Source of the DNA: Chloroflexota bacterium
Lineage (GTDB): Bacteria > Chloroflexota > Dehalococcoidia > JACPQD01
DNA length: 61,553 nt
Assembly (NCBI GenBank): GCA_016190665.1
Contig: JACPQD010000027.1
Coordinates: forward strand, 1-61,553
Direction: 5' to 3'
Positions 33,563-42,913 of the stretch are shown here, in pieces. Position 1 is the stretch's first letter, and the number at the start of each line of letters is the position of its first letter. Under the pieces are notes generated by a model. It made no database searches. It was not told the DNA's origin and worked only from the letters and a program-made list of their open reading frames with translations. A program made the position numbers and the translations under genes.

Positions 33563-33741
33563 GTCAAAGATGGGCAGAGAGTAACACGGCTAGCGTCTTT
33601 CTGTCAACCGGCGCGGGCAGGAAGGCGGCGTCAACGCGCCGCCGCGCCGGTGGCGACGCGCCAGTTGGCACTTCTCCCACTCTTCGCCTATAATATGCGC
33701 ACTTGGCCGATTCATGCAATTTCCTTGAGAGGAACATTATC

Positions 33742-35148
33742 ATGCAAATCAACCTCAGTTTTCTGGGCGCGGCCCAGAATGTCACCGGTTCCAAGTACCT
33801 GGTGGAGGCGGATGGGACGCGGGTCCTCGTAGATTGCGGTCTTTACCAGGAGTGGGCACTGAAGAGTCGGAACTGGGATCCGTTCCCGGTCCCACCGCAA
33901 AGCCTGGACGCTGTGCTGCTGACCCATGCTCATCTGGACCATTGCGGTTACGTGCCGAAACTGGCTCGGGACGGTTTTCACAATAGGGTCTACTGCACTG
34001 CGGCCACTTCCGAGATCGCCCAGATCATTCTCCTCGATTCAGCCCATCTGATGGAAGAAGACGCAGAGTTCAAGCGCAAGAGACACGAGCGAGAACGTAG
34101 AAAAGGTCCCTATGACGATATTCCCCTCTACACCACGAATGATGCCAGGGACTCCTTCGGGCTGCTGACCCCAAAGAAGTACGGCGAGTCGATAAGAATT
34201 GGCCGCAATGCGCAGGCCAGCCTGCACGACGTGGGGCACGTCCTGGGGTCATCGGCGGTCCGGCTGGAGATAAGAAAGAACGGAGCGACGCGGTCGATCC
34301 TCTTCTCCGGCGACGTTGGTCGGGGCAGTCGGCCTATATTGCGCCATCCGGCGCCGCTCCCTGATGCGGACTACGTGGTGGTGGAGTCGACTTACGGCGA
34401 TAGAACGCACCAGGACGCGAAGGACGTGGAGGACATGCTGGCAGACGTCATAAACTCCACCAAGAAGGCGGGGGGAAATATCGTTATTCCCACCTTTGCC
34501 CTGGAGCGGTCCCAGGAGCTATTGTACTTTCTGGATAAGCTGCTGATTGAGGACCGCATCCCTCACTTGATGGTCTTCGTGGACAGCCCGATGGCGACAA
34601 GTATCACTCAGGTCTTTGAGCGTCACCCGGAGCTGCTCAACGGCGAGATGACAAGACTTCTTCGTCGCAAGGAGTCGCCGTTCAGTTTCCCGGGGCTGAA
34701 GATGGTGGGAACAGTGGATGAATCGAAGGCGATAAACCACATCAGTGGCACGGTTGTCATCATGGCCGGGTCAGGGATGTGCACTGGCGGCCGGATCAAG
34801 CATCATCTGGTGAACAACATTGGCCGGCCGGAAAGCACTATCCTCTTCGTGGGATATCAGGCGGTCGGTACGCTGGGACGGCAGATCGTCGATGGGGCTA
34901 AAGAGGTGAGGATATTGGGGCAGATGCACCGTGTGAGGGCAAGGGTGGTGCAGATAAACGGCTTCTCCGCCCACGCGGACCGGGATGAGCTTTATGCGTG
35001 GCTAACCAGCTTTCCGCAGGCTCCCAGACACGTGTTCGTGACCCACGGCGACGAGGAGACGGCGAAATCTTTCGCGAACTTCGTCAGGGAGCGCACCGGG
35101 TGGAAGACGGAAGTGCCCGCCTATATGGATAAGGTGGTGCTGCAGTAG
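33742..35148 (+). CDS. metallo-beta-lactamase / beta-CASP RNA-processing exonuclease
   Basis: This 468-residue CPSF73-like ribonuclease has the metal-binding motif THAHLDHCGY (HxHxDH), FSGDVGRG, the beta-CASP motif VVVESTYGDRTH, the SGMCTGGRIKHHL region and the C-terminal RMMBL segment INGFSAHADRDEL. It would cut or trim RNA in the cytosol using two zinc ions. I start at the ATG at 33742, preceded by GAGAGGA; the upstream Met at 33703 adds 13 unrelated residues. The gene is monocistronic, and a 33-bp palindromic repeat lies about 50 bases after its stop. Confidence 0.93.
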   Translation: MQINLSFLGAAQNVTGSKYLVEADGTRVLVDCGLYQEWALKSRNWDPFPVPPQSLDAVLLTHAHLDHCGYVPKLARDGFHNRVYCTAATSEIAQIILLDSAHLMEEDAEFKRKRHERERRKGPYDDIPLYTTNDARDSFGLLTPKKYGESIRIGRNAQASLHDVGHVLGSSAVRLEIRKNGATRSILFSGDVGRGSRPILRHPAPLPDADYVVVESTYGDRTHQDAKDVEDMLADVINSTKKAGGNIVIPTFALERSQELLYFLDKLLIEDRIPHLMVFVDSPMATSITQVFERHPELLNGEMTRLLRRKESPFSFPGLKMVGTVDESKAINHISGTVVIMAGSGMCTGGRIKHHLVNNIGRPESTILFVGYQAVGTLGRQIVDGAKEVRILGQMHRVRARVVQINGFSAHADRDELYAWLTSFPQAPRHVFVTHGDEETAKSFANFVRERTGWKTEVPAYMDKVVLQ

Positions 35149-35200
35149 CGTCTTGGGGACAACTTGGTGAGGGGAGAACGCAGCGGAAGGGGTATGCGAA

Positions 35201-35233
35201 AGACCTCAGAGGTCTCTGAGACCTCGGACGTCT
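35201..35233. repeat. 33-bp AGACC-N5-GGTCT double-palindrome repeat, copy 1
   Basis: The layout is AGACC TCAGA GGTCT, CTG, AGACC TCGGA CGTCT: two 15-base blocks separated by CNN, each block itself bounded by AGACC and (G/C)GTCT. Copies of identical length and layout occur at 38313-38345 and 43897-43929. It lies in the gap between convergent genes. Confidence 0.75.
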
Positions 35234-35290
35234 GCGTCCTGCCCTCCTCCTACACCGTGAGTTTTTCGCTTCCCGCTTCGCGCTCCTCCG

Positions 35291-35923
35291 TCACGTGGAG
35301 TTCTCAACGCCGTTGGGGTCATGCGACTCCAGCAACTGGATGTGCTGAGGAAGGATCAACTCCTTGTAGACTCCCTCCATCTTCTCGAGAAGGCACTCGG
35401 GGTCGGGATCGGTGCAGATGAGGGCCCCGGTGTCCTTCTTCACCATGTCCATGATCTCCGCCAGGTGGTCAGTGACGCCGCCGCTGCCCTCGAGCACCCC
35501 GATCACTTTTCCTTCGTCATAGGCGATGGCGAACTCGCCCAGGGTGCCGGACCGTCCCCCGGCGAAGACCACAACGTCGCAACTACGTATGTTCTCGATC
35601 TCCCGACCCATGAGGCCGCTGCCCGTGTAGACGATGACATCGTACCCTTGGGTCGGGGAGTGGTACTTCATCACGTGCTCCTCGAGATTCAGGGCCGGAG
35701 AGATACCCACCACGAAGCCCTTCTCTTTGCTCGCGCCCTTGACGGCTTCGTGGGGAAGCCCGGGGCACGCGCCAGTCACCAGGACGTGTCCGTGCCTGGC
35801 TACCAGGGCGCCGAGGACCCGCATCCGATGGCGCAGTTCCCTGCGGATCTTGCCCCCGGACGAGCCCATGACGCCGACCGTCATGCCCGGAAAATGAACC
35901 CTGGGCCTGAGTCTCTTGACCAT
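35291..35923 (-). CDS. LOG family (SLOG, lysine decarboxylase-like) protein
   Basis: A Rossmann-like nucleotide-binding protein of the LOG/SLOG superfamily, about 210 residues from the Met at 35923. It has MTVGVMGSSGGKIRRE, GACPGLPHEAVKGA and the variant signature GGRSGTLGEFAIAYDEGK, where most LOG proteins have PGGxGTxxE. Members hydrolyse cytokinin-type nucleotides or bind nucleotide ligands. The frame is open up to 36022, but those extra 33 residues are unlike the family. It is convergent with the RNase gene. Confidence 0.85.
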   Translation of the reverse strand: MVKRLRPRVHFPGMTVGVMGSSGGKIRRELRHRMRVLGALVARHGHVLVTGACPGLPHEAVKGASKEKGFVVGISPALNLEEHVMKYHSPTQGYDVIVYTGSGLMGREIENIRSCDVVVFAGGRSGTLGEFAIAYDEGKVIGVLEGSGGVTDHLAEIMDMVKKDTGALICTDPDPECLLEKMEGVYKELILPQHIQLLESHDPNGVENST

Positions 35924-36052
35924 CTTATCCTGGTTCCTACCGATCTGTGCGAAGATTAACGGGCGCGACCGCCCGTTGCTGACGGTAGAGGGAATGATAA
36001 CACTCAGGTCGTCTCTTTGCAATCGACGGAGGAATCGGTGTCACCGGATGGT

Positions 36053-36068
36053 AAACGGATAAACGGAT
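36053..36068. repeat. dispersed AAACGGATAAACGGAT core
   Basis: A further copy of the repeat core found twice at 32308-32452. It lies in the 430-base region 35924-36353 upstream of the LOG gene, which otherwise contains only the paired palindromes at 36126-36198 and no visible gene. Confidence 0.65.
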
Positions 36069-36125
36069 ACCTGAGCTGTGCGCGATCATCCACTCCGGTA
36101 TTCCCACGAGAATAGACTTGAAATC

Positions 36126-36198
36126 ACCGCGCACTAAAGTACGCGGTATTGCCGCCAAGATGCGGCCTCCTATACCCCGTACTTCAGTGCGGGGTATA
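36126..36198. repeat. two inverted copies of a short palindromic element
   Basis: ACCGCG-CACTAAAGTA-CGCGGT (36126-36147) and TATACCCCG-TACTTCAGTG-CGGGGTATA (36171-36198) have loops that are nearly reverse complements of each other (CACT(A/G)AAGTA), so the element is present twice in opposite orientation with different stem sequences. The conserved loop with compensated stems looks like structured nucleic acid under selection or a mobile short element. Confidence 0.6.
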
Positions 36199-36353
36199 GA
36201 AACACACAATTTTCATGTTTGGTGGTGCCCCGTCGCAATCGAGGCATGGGCGATTCATCATTCAGCGCTCATCATTCATCATTTAGCCCGCTTGCCTGGC
36301 CGGCGGCCCCAAGAGTAAAATGAGAAATCACGATGGAGCGATGGAGGTGAGGA

Positions 36354-36929
36354 ATGTCTCGCGTCAAACTGGTGGAGAGGGACGAAGCCGGACCGGAGGT
36401 GAAGGAAATATACGGCAGGCTCGACGCCCACGGGGCCAGGGTCATCAATCTGTACAAGGCCATGGCCCAGAGCCCCGAAGTCCTCCGGGGTTTCCTCCGT
36501 CTGGGCAACGCCCTGCTGACCGAGACGAAGCTCGCGGGCAAGCTCCGAGAGCTGGCAATCCTGAGGGTGGCGAAGATTACGGGCAGCGAATACGAGTGGG
36601 CGCAACACTACGCCTTCGCTCTGGAGGTGGGAGTGACGCAGGAGCAGGCAGAGCAATTGTCCGTCTGGCGTAGCTCGAAGAGCTTCACGCCGGAGGAGCG
36701 GGCGGTTCTCCAGTACGTGGATGAGGTCGCCGTCAACGTCGCACCGAAGGAGGAGACCTTCAAGGAACTCCAGAAGTATTTGGACGAGCAGTGCATTGTG
36801 GAACTGACGATGTCCGTAGGCTTCTGGGGAATGCTGGCTCGTTTCCTGATCGCCCTTCAGACTGATGTGGATGTGCAGACGGCCAGCTCGGCGCAGGAGC
36901 TGACCGGGCGCAAGACGCTGAATAAGTGA
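36354..36929 (+). CDS. carboxymuconolactone decarboxylase family protein
   Basis: This 191-residue AhpD/CMD-fold protein contains the family signature KLRELAILRVAKITGSEYEWAQHY near residues 60-83 and an all-helical layout. The CxxC pair used by AhpD peroxidase partners is absent, so it belongs to the non-peroxidase branch, whose substrates are often aromatic-derived lactones or unknown. GGAGGTGAGGA precedes the start. It lies 183 bases upstream of a CoA transferase, with a dispersed repeat between. Confidence 0.87.
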   Translation: MSRVKLVERDEAGPEVKEIYGRLDAHGARVINLYKAMAQSPEVLRGFLRLGNALLTETKLAGKLRELAILRVAKITGSEYEWAQHYAFALEVGVTQEQAEQLSVWRSSKSFTPEERAVLQYVDEVAVNVAPKEETFKELQKYLDEQCIVELTMSVGFWGMLARFLIALQTDVDVQTASSAQELTGRKTLNK

Positions 36930-36974
36930 TGAGTCATGAGTGATGAGTGATGAGTGCCCCCCTGCGGACGTGTG

Positions 36975-37042
36975 CACCGCAGAGACACAGAGGGCACAGA
37001 GGAAACCAATAGGGACCGGGCGGACTCTGCGCCTCTGCGGTG
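36975..37042. repeat. inverted repeat of the CACCGCAGAG type
   Basis: CACCGCAGAGACACAGAG at the left and an imperfect reverse complement ending CTCTGCGGTG at the right enclose about 35 bases. This sort of element is often dispersed in bacterial genomes; only this copy is in the window. The rest of the 36930-37112 gap has no gene. Confidence 0.6.
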
Positions 37043-37112
37043 AAAGCGGGGGCTAGGGGGGCTGAAAGCTGATCGCTGAGGGCTGATAGCTAAATAGATG
37101 CGAGGTGTGTGA

Positions 37113-38300
37113 ATGGAACAGGCTTTGCAGGGAATAAGGGTGCTGGATTTTTCACGCTTTCTGGCTGGCCCCTATTGCGGTATGCTTCTGGCGATGATGG
37201 GCGCGGAGGTGATCAGGGTAGAGGTGCCCGGCGGCGAGATAGACCGGGAGCTCGGCCCTTTCGCTCCCAACGGCGAAAGCATGTACCCCTGGATAAGCTC
37301 CTGTCAGAAGCTGGGCATAACCCTGAACCTCCGAAGCGAGAAGGGCCGGGTCGTTCTCAGTGAACTGGTGAAGAAGTCCGACATTCTGATCGAAGCCTTT
37401 TTGCCTCAGGCAAAGGCGGCGATGGGGCTCGACTACGAGTCCTTGAGACAGGTCAACCCCGGCATCATAATGGTATCCGTCTCCGGGTTCGGGCAGAATG
37501 GCCCTTACGCCAACAGGGGGTCTTTTGATGCCATAGCTCAGGGAATGTCCGGGATGATGAGCATCACCGGGTTCCCGGGAACGAAGCCGGTGAAGCTCGG
37601 CACTGCTGCCGTCGACTGCGGCACAGGCGTGTACGGCGCCCTGGGCGCCATGTTCGCCTTGTATCGTCGCCAGCGGACCGGCGTGGGGCAGCTAGTGGAT
37701 GTCTCTTTGCTGGACACCGCCGTATCATTTATGGAGACTGTTTTCGCCGAATTCCAGGTGCTGGGCGAGCTTCGCCCTCAAATTGGGAATCGCCGTCCTT
37801 TTACCGCCCCCACTGACATGTATCAGGCCAGGGACGGCTACGTGAACATGTCGGTCAGCACCGACGCCTTCTGGCGGAGGTTCACCAAGCTGATCGGACG
37901 GGAGGACTTGAGGGATGACCCCCGGTTCAAGAGCAACCGGGTGCGTTTCAAGAACCAGGCTTTTCTGAATGCGCTGGCTGGGGAATGGGTAGCGGGCAAG
38001 ACTGTGGCGGAGACGATGAATGAACTGGAGAAGGCGGGCATCCCTTGCGGGCCTGTCTATTCGATACCGGAGGTGCTCGCTGACCCGCAGGTCAAAGCCC
38101 GCCAGATGGTGGTGGAGGTCGACTATCCCGGAGTTGGGAGAGTGCCTGTGCCTGGCGTGCCTACAAAGCTTTCGGAGACGCCGGGCAGGATAGACAGGCG
38201 TGCTCCCAGGGTGGGAGAGGACAATTACGACGTTTACGCCCGATTGCTCGGCTACAGCGTTGAAGAGATTGATCGGCTGAAAGAGGAAGGTGTCATCTGA
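37113..38300 (+). CDS. CaiB/BaiF family (class III) CoA transferase
   Basis: This 395-residue class III CoA transferase has LAMMGAEVIRVEVPGGEID near residue 29, VSVSGFGQNGPYANRGSFDA and GVGQLVDVSLLDTAVSF. The probable catalytic Asp is in TAAVDCGTG. GAGGTGTGTGA precedes the ATG. It is the fifth family member in 26 kb. It stands alone on the plus strand and faces the ttr-like operon, with a strong palindrome between the two stop codons. Confidence 0.92.
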   Translation: MEQALQGIRVLDFSRFLAGPYCGMLLAMMGAEVIRVEVPGGEIDRELGPFAPNGESMYPWISSCQKLGITLNLRSEKGRVVLSELVKKSDILIEAFLPQAKAAMGLDYESLRQVNPGIIMVSVSGFGQNGPYANRGSFDAIAQGMSGMMSITGFPGTKPVKLGTAAVDCGTGVYGALGAMFALYRRQRTGVGQLVDVSLLDTAVSFMETVFAEFQVLGELRPQIGNRRPFTAPTDMYQARDGYVNMSVSTDAFWRRFTKLIGREDLRDDPRFKSNRVRFKNQAFLNALAGEWVAGKTVAETMNELEKAGIPCGPVYSIPEVLADPQVKARQMVVEVDYPGVGRVPVPGVPTKLSETPGRIDRRAPRVGEDNYDVYARLLGYSVEEIDRLKEEGVI

Positions 38301-38312
38301 GCTTTGCGCGCC

Positions 38313-38345
38313 AGACCGGACCGGTCTCAAAGACCGGTCCGGTCT
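38313..38345. repeat. 33-bp AGACC-N5-GGTCT double-palindrome repeat, copy 2
   Basis: AGACC GGACC GGTCT, CAA, AGACC GGTCC GGTCT. This copy forms a perfect 15-bp hairpin around CAA. It begins 13 bases after the CoA transferase stop and lies between convergent genes, so it could act as a bidirectional terminator. Confidence 0.75.
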
Positions 38346-38392
38346 CCGGGCGTCAGGAGATTTCCGTCTGGTCAGGCGACGCGGACGGTAAC

Positions 38393-41300
38393 CTAGGCGC
38401 TTACCACTTTCACTCTGGTATCATAAAAGACGGCGCTGCCGCCGACGGGGTCCATGAGGCACGTGTTCTTCAGGTAGGGGTCTATGCGCATGGCCGCGTT
38501 GGCATGCACCCCCTTCACGCGGCGGGCGTCGCCCTTGATTGTCTGTCCATCGACGGTGATATCCACCCCTCCATAGGCGAAGTGGCCATGCCCCAGGGAG
38601 AAGGCCACAACGCCCGGCCTGATGCCCTGGATTACGCGCAGCTTGCCCACTATGGGCACCCGCTGCCCATTCTTCAGGTCCCACTCCCCGGTGGTATTGC
38701 TCGCCGAAACCACTCTGACTGGCTCGCCGTCCTTCAGGCGGAGCCGGTCGGCATCGCGCTTGTTCATCAGGATGCTGTTCTCCGGCAGGAGCGACCCCAG
38801 CCAGTAGTTGCTGATGGTGCGTGACTTGGTCTGGGATATCTCCCGGAAGGTTATCAGGTTGAGGTCGTAGGCCTCGTCCGGCAGGGGGTTGCCCAGCACG
38901 TCGAGGGGCGCCGGGAAGTAGGTGGGAATGGCCGCCAGAGGCTTGCCGGTGAAAGCGTTTTTGACTCCGGCGGTCTTCTCCTGGTACATGTTGATGAGCT
39001 TGCCGTAGCGGTTGGCTACGCGTTCGCCGTCGAAAATTTTAGCGTACTCCTGGAAACGGCCCCCGCGGTTGAGCAGGAATATCACTTTTCGCCAGTTCGC
39101 CTCGCCCGCGATTGCCTTCCAGCGATCAGGGTCGAAGACGCTGGCGGGCAGGTGGCGCCGTGAATCCAGGAATAGCTTGACCTCCTCGTCGGACGCGTCG
39201 GGGACGGCGTCCGTGCCGTCGGCCTTCTCCCCGAAAGCGATGTTGGCAGACATGCGCAGGTAGAGGTCATCCTGATGGGTCAGGGCGACGCCCTTGCCGA
39301 ACCCGTCCGGGCCGAAGTTGGGCAGGTTCAGCTTCTCGGCCAGAGCCAGGAGCATCGACTCCAGGGAGATAGGCATTTCCTTGCCGTAGACTTTCACCAT
39401 CTCCACCAGGGGGCCGATGACGGGCTGGCGGATGGGCGAAACCTTGGTGGTCATGGACGGATGCGACCCGACGAACTCCCAGCGTTCCAGGTTGGTCAGG
39501 TCAGGGAAAATGTAGTCGGCGTACATGGATGTCTCGCCCACCAGAATATCGCTGGCCACGACCAGAGGGATCTTGTCCGGGTCTGCCAGGATGTCGATGT
39601 TGGTGTTCCCCGCAGGTAGCGAGTAGACCGGGGACCCCATATAGATGAACAGGGCCTTGATCTGGTAGGGATACATGTCCCCCATGGATGGTATCTGCTC
39701 CTGGTAGATGTCGCTGGACAACGGCCACCAGTTGCGCCTAGCGGGGTACTCGTCGAAGATCGTGGTATCCTCGTACTTCACATCGTGCCGGATGATGGAG
39801 ATGCCGAAGGGGCCCAGCTTGCCCGGATTCATCTTGCCCAGGTCGAAGGGCTTGCCTGCCTTGCCGCCCAGAATGTCGTAGGTGGACAGCTTGACCATCC
39901 CGCCCTTCCAGTCGAAATTGCCGATGAGCAGGTTGAGGTTGAACCAGGAGATGACGTTGTAGAAGCCGTTGGTGTGCTGCGATGCGCCGCGATGAAGGTC
40001 GGCAGCCGCCTTCTTCCCGTGGGAGGTGAACTCAACGGCGACGTCCTCGAGGTCCGAGGGGCGGATGTCACAGATGCTGGCCCACTCCTCGAACTTCTTC
40101 GAGGAGGCGGATTCCCAGAGGAGCTGCATGCTGCTTTTGACGGCTACGCCGTCCACCCTCGTATCCACCATCAGGTCGCCCTCGACCGCGTTTTTGTCAT
40201 CGTTCGGGTCGAAGGCTACCGGCCGGCCCTCCTTCAGACACACCAGCAGGTCGTAGGCGTACTCCTTGCCGGCGATGGTGAAGACAGTTATGTCTTTGCC
40301 GTCTTTGTCCTTCTTGCTCTCCTTTCTGGTGAGGCCGATCTCTGAGGCGCGTAGGAAGTCACCTGTCTTGCCATCGGTCAGCTTCACGAGCCAGGAGGCG
40401 TTGCACCAACTGGCCTCCTTGTCGGCTGCGGCAGCGGCCTTGTTAGCATTGGCCAGGAATCTGGCATCGTAGCGCTTGTTTTCGATCACCCATCGGATCA
40501 AGGCCAGCGCCATGGCGGCTTCGGTACCGGGCCTGATGGGTAGCCACTTGGCTGCCTTTGAAGCCAGTTTCGAAAGGCGCGGATCCACGACAACATACTT
40601 CAGACGCCCTGAGGAGATCCCGTTGACGATCCGGGGCACACGGTTTGTCGGCCCGTAGTTGCCTTCAAAGGGTGAAGCGCCTACGAAGATGACGAACTCG
40701 GCGTTCTCCAGGTCGGCCTGCCAGTAGAACTTGTCGCCGCCGGAGAACTTGCCGGCCACGAACTGCTCGCTCATCGCCTTGCCCGAGAAGTAGAGGGACC
40801 CCTGGCAGACGGTGGTGTGCCCGTGGGCATTGGTGGAGCCGAGTCCGTCCTTGGTGAAGCGGGTGATGAAGTCGCTGCGGCCGGACTTCAAACGGCCCCA
40901 CATGAAGGATAACTCGTTATTCTTGGGGCCGAAGTCCGGGTGCTCTGGGTCGATCAATTTGTCCAGGTGGGCGGAGAACCTGGTCTTGAAGGCTTGTACG
41001 GCGGCTTTTCTGTCCTCCGGGGTCTTCTTGCTCTGAATGACCTTCACTTCTGCCGCCATGTCCGCCATGACTTTGGCGTCGCGCAAGGCATAGATTTCAG
41101 CCAGTCCCGTGACCACCCGGTTCTCTTCGCCCGGCACATCGGCGAAGAGCTTGCCGCCGTTGACGATCTCAGTTATTGCGTGGTCGAAGGGAACGGTGCG
41201 CCACTTGTTCTCGCCGCGTTTGCCGGCTCTCTTCAGCACCTTCACAATGCGGTAGGGGTCGTAAGTCGATTGGATTCCCGCCTGTCCCTTGGGACAAAGG

Positions 41301-41626
41301 GGCGCGTCCGTCGTCGCGGCCGCAGCGGCGGGCATCTTGTAGTCGATGTGCGGGAGCAAATTGAAGGGGTTGTAAGGGTTGCCATCAATCTTGACCACCA
41401 CGCCGTCCAGGATTCTGGCCTTGATGCCGCACTGCGTATTGCACTGCTGGCATGCGGAGTAGATCATTGTCTCCGGGCGGAAGAAGGGGTAAGCGTTGTC
41501 GCTCAAAGGGGCGGCCCCAGCCACCCAATTGCGCGCTTGCAGCACGGGCTGGATGAACTCCGCGAAGAGGGCAGTGCCGCCCAGGAAGGCGCTCGTTTTC
41601 AAAAGGTCACGTCGGGTTATCTCCAA
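38393..41626 (-). CDS. ttrA: molybdopterin oxidoreductase catalytic subunit, TtrA-like
   Basis: This 1077-residue molybdenum (bis-MGD) enzyme is exported by the Tat pathway (TRRDLLKTSAF at residues 4-14). The N-terminal [4Fe-4S] motif is C-x2-C-x3-C (CQQCNTQC near residue 60) with the fourth Cys in PLCPKGQAG. TVCQGSLYFSG near residue 275 is the likely Mo-ligand region. The C-terminal molybdopterin-binding half includes NRGGRFQEYAKIFDG and RDADRLRLKDGEPVRV. The size and the gene order B-C-A match tetrathionate reductase TtrA; polysulfide, thiosulfate or arsenate reductases are close relatives. It would reduce its substrate outside the cytoplasmic membrane with electrons passed through the B and C subunits. 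Confidence 0.82.
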   Translation of the reverse strand: MEITRRDLLKTSAFLGGTALFAEFIQPVLQARNWVAGAAPLSDNAYPFFRPETMIYSACQQCNTQCGIKARILDGVVVKIDGNPYNPFNLLPHIDYKMPAAAAATTDAPLCPKGQAGIQSTYDPYRIVKVLKRAGKRGENKWRTVPFDHAITEIVNGGKLFADVPGEENRVVTGLAEIYALRDAKVMADMAAEVKVIQSKKTPEDRKAAVQAFKTRFSAHLDKLIDPEHPDFGPKNNELSFMWGRLKSGRSDFITRFTKDGLGSTNAHGHTTVCQGSLYFSGKAMSEQFVAGKFSGGDKFYWQADLENAEFVIFVGASPFEGNYGPTNRVPRIVNGISSGRLKYVVVDPRLSKLASKAAKWLPIRPGTEAAMALALIRWVIENKRYDARFLANANKAAAAADKEASWCNASWLVKLTDGKTGDFLRASEIGLTRKESKKDKDGKDITVFTIAGKEYAYDLLVCLKEGRPVAFDPNDDKNAVEGDLMVDTRVDGVAVKSSMQLLWESASSKKFEEWASICDIRPSDLEDVAVEFTSHGKKAAADLHRGASQHTNGFYNVISWFNLNLLIGNFDWKGGMVKLSTYDILGGKAGKPFDLGKMNPGKLGPFGISIIRHDVKYEDTTIFDEYPARRNWWPLSSDIYQEQIPSMGDMYPYQIKALFIYMGSPVYSLPAGNTNIDILADPDKIPLVVASDILVGETSMYADYIFPDLTNLERWEFVGSHPSMTTKVSPIRQPVIGPLVEMVKVYGKEMPISLESMLLALAEKLNLPNFGPDGFGKGVALTHQDDLYLRMSANIAFGEKADGTDAVPDASDEEVKLFLDSRRHLPASVFDPDRWKAIAGEANWRKVIFLLNRGGRFQEYAKIFDGERVANRYGKLINMYQEKTAGVKNAFTGKPLAAIPTYFPAPLDVLGNPLPDEAYDLNLITFREISQTKSRTISNYWLGSLLPENSILMNKRDADRLRLKDGEPVRVVSASNTTGEWDLKNGQRVPIVGKLRVIQGIRPGVVAFSLGHGHFAYGGVDITVDGQTIKGDARRVKGVHANAAMRIDPYLKNTCLMDPVGGSAVFYDTRVKVVSA

Positions 41627-41675
41627 GTTATTACCTCCGCGGCTTCATTAAGAATGCTGGTATAGTCCTGTCCGT

Positions 41676-42902
41676 TCACTGATGCGCCTCCGCCTCCAGC
41701 GGAAGGAGAGAATAGCCGATGGCGAAGATGATCAGTGCCAGGCCTACGCCGAACCCGGCCACCTGCCACTCCATCGAGCTGGGCGCGTAAAACCCGTAGG
41801 TCCAGTGGGGTTCGAAGAACGATCTCCCCATACCCGGCAAGTCCTCAACCGCAAAGCCGGGCAAGACGATGTTCCAACGTATGCCCACGAATCCCAGGGC
41901 GGAGATGAGGGCCGCCGTTCCGGTGGCGAAGGCGCTCTTCCTTCCGATTGTAGTGAGGACTATCAGCGGCACTGCGAGGGCAAAGCCAACGCCCAGCACC
42001 CAGAACATGTACCAGTTGGGGCCGACGAGTTGCTGCTGAATGGGAATGACGTGCGCGGGTACAGTCCCGTAGAGGCTCACCAGTATTTCGGCGACTTCCA
42101 TGAGGGCATCGAGAGCCACGAGCAAGATCAGCAGTTTTCCCAGATTGATCACCAATTCCTTGTGCTTCTCGTATCCATTGGGGACGATGAAGGCGGCTAG
42201 AGCCGTGAGCAGCGCCCCGCCGGAGGCAAGGGCGGACACGAGGAACATGATGGGGAACAGCCCGGTGTACCAGTAGGCGCGGGCGATGTTGACCGCGAAT
42301 ACTGTCCCCGTGCCGCCGTGGAAGGCGATGGCCAGGGGAACGCCGATGGCGCCAAGCACGCGGACGACTTTCAGGTCCGCCTTCTGGCCTTCACCGTCAT
42401 TCTCTTTCGTGCCAAAGGCCAGGAAGCGATAGATCCTGTCCTTGATCCCGTTGCCCCGCGCCGCAGCAAAGTCGCGGCGCATGAGGAACCAACCCTCTGC
42501 CAGCAGAAGGAAGAGGTAGCTGGTATACAGCCAGATGATCCAGGCCAGGGGCGAGCTGAAGCTGGGGCGAAGGAAGGGCAGGAAGACGCGCTCCATGCGC
42601 CCGAGGTCCACCCATATGAAGACTAGCGCCGTTAGAAGGGAGACGAGAGCAGTGAACACCGCCAGGCGGCCCACGCCTTCGAAACGCTTGATGCCAAAGA
42701 CGTACACCAGCGAGGAGATGAGGAACGAGCCGGCCGACAGGCCGATGAAGTAGATATAGAACACTACCCACAGCGCCCAGGGCACCGGCGAGCCGAAGCC
42801 TACATTCAACTGCCCGTTGGCCAGGCGGTCGGCCATGCCGATGGACCCCAGACCGAGGACGGCCAATCCCAGGACGAGTATGATCGCGAGTCGTTTGTTC
42901 AC
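41676..42902 (-). CDS. ttrC: NrfD/PsrC-type membrane quinol dehydrogenase subunit, TtrC-like
   Basis: This 408-residue integral membrane protein has about nine or ten hydrophobic helices, beginning LAIILVLGLAVLGLGSIG, and NrfD-family stretches such as WALWVVFYIYFIGLSAGSF. NrfD/PsrC proteins anchor molybdoenzymes and oxidise quinol. It lies between the iron-sulfur subunit gene (11-base gap) and the catalytic subunit gene (49-base gap), so the three form one operon in the order found for ttrBCA in enterobacteria. Confidence 0.85.
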   Translation of the reverse strand: MNKRLAIILVLGLAVLGLGSIGMADRLANGQLNVGFGSPVPWALWVVFYIYFIGLSAGSFLISSLVYVFGIKRFEGVGRLAVFTALVSLLTALVFIWVDLGRMERVFLPFLRPSFSSPLAWIIWLYTSYLFLLLAEGWFLMRRDFAAARGNGIKDRIYRFLAFGTKENDGEGQKADLKVVRVLGAIGVPLAIAFHGGTGTVFAVNIARAYWYTGLFPIMFLVSALASGGALLTALAAFIVPNGYEKHKELVINLGKLLILLVALDALMEVAEILVSLYGTVPAHVIPIQQQLVGPNWYMFWVLGVGFALAVPLIVLTTIGRKSAFATGTAALISALGFVGIRWNIVLPGFAVEDLPGMGRSFFEPHWTYGFYAPSSMEWQVAGFGVGLALIIFAIGYSLLPLEAEAHQ

Positions 42903-42913
42903 AGTTTCCTCTC

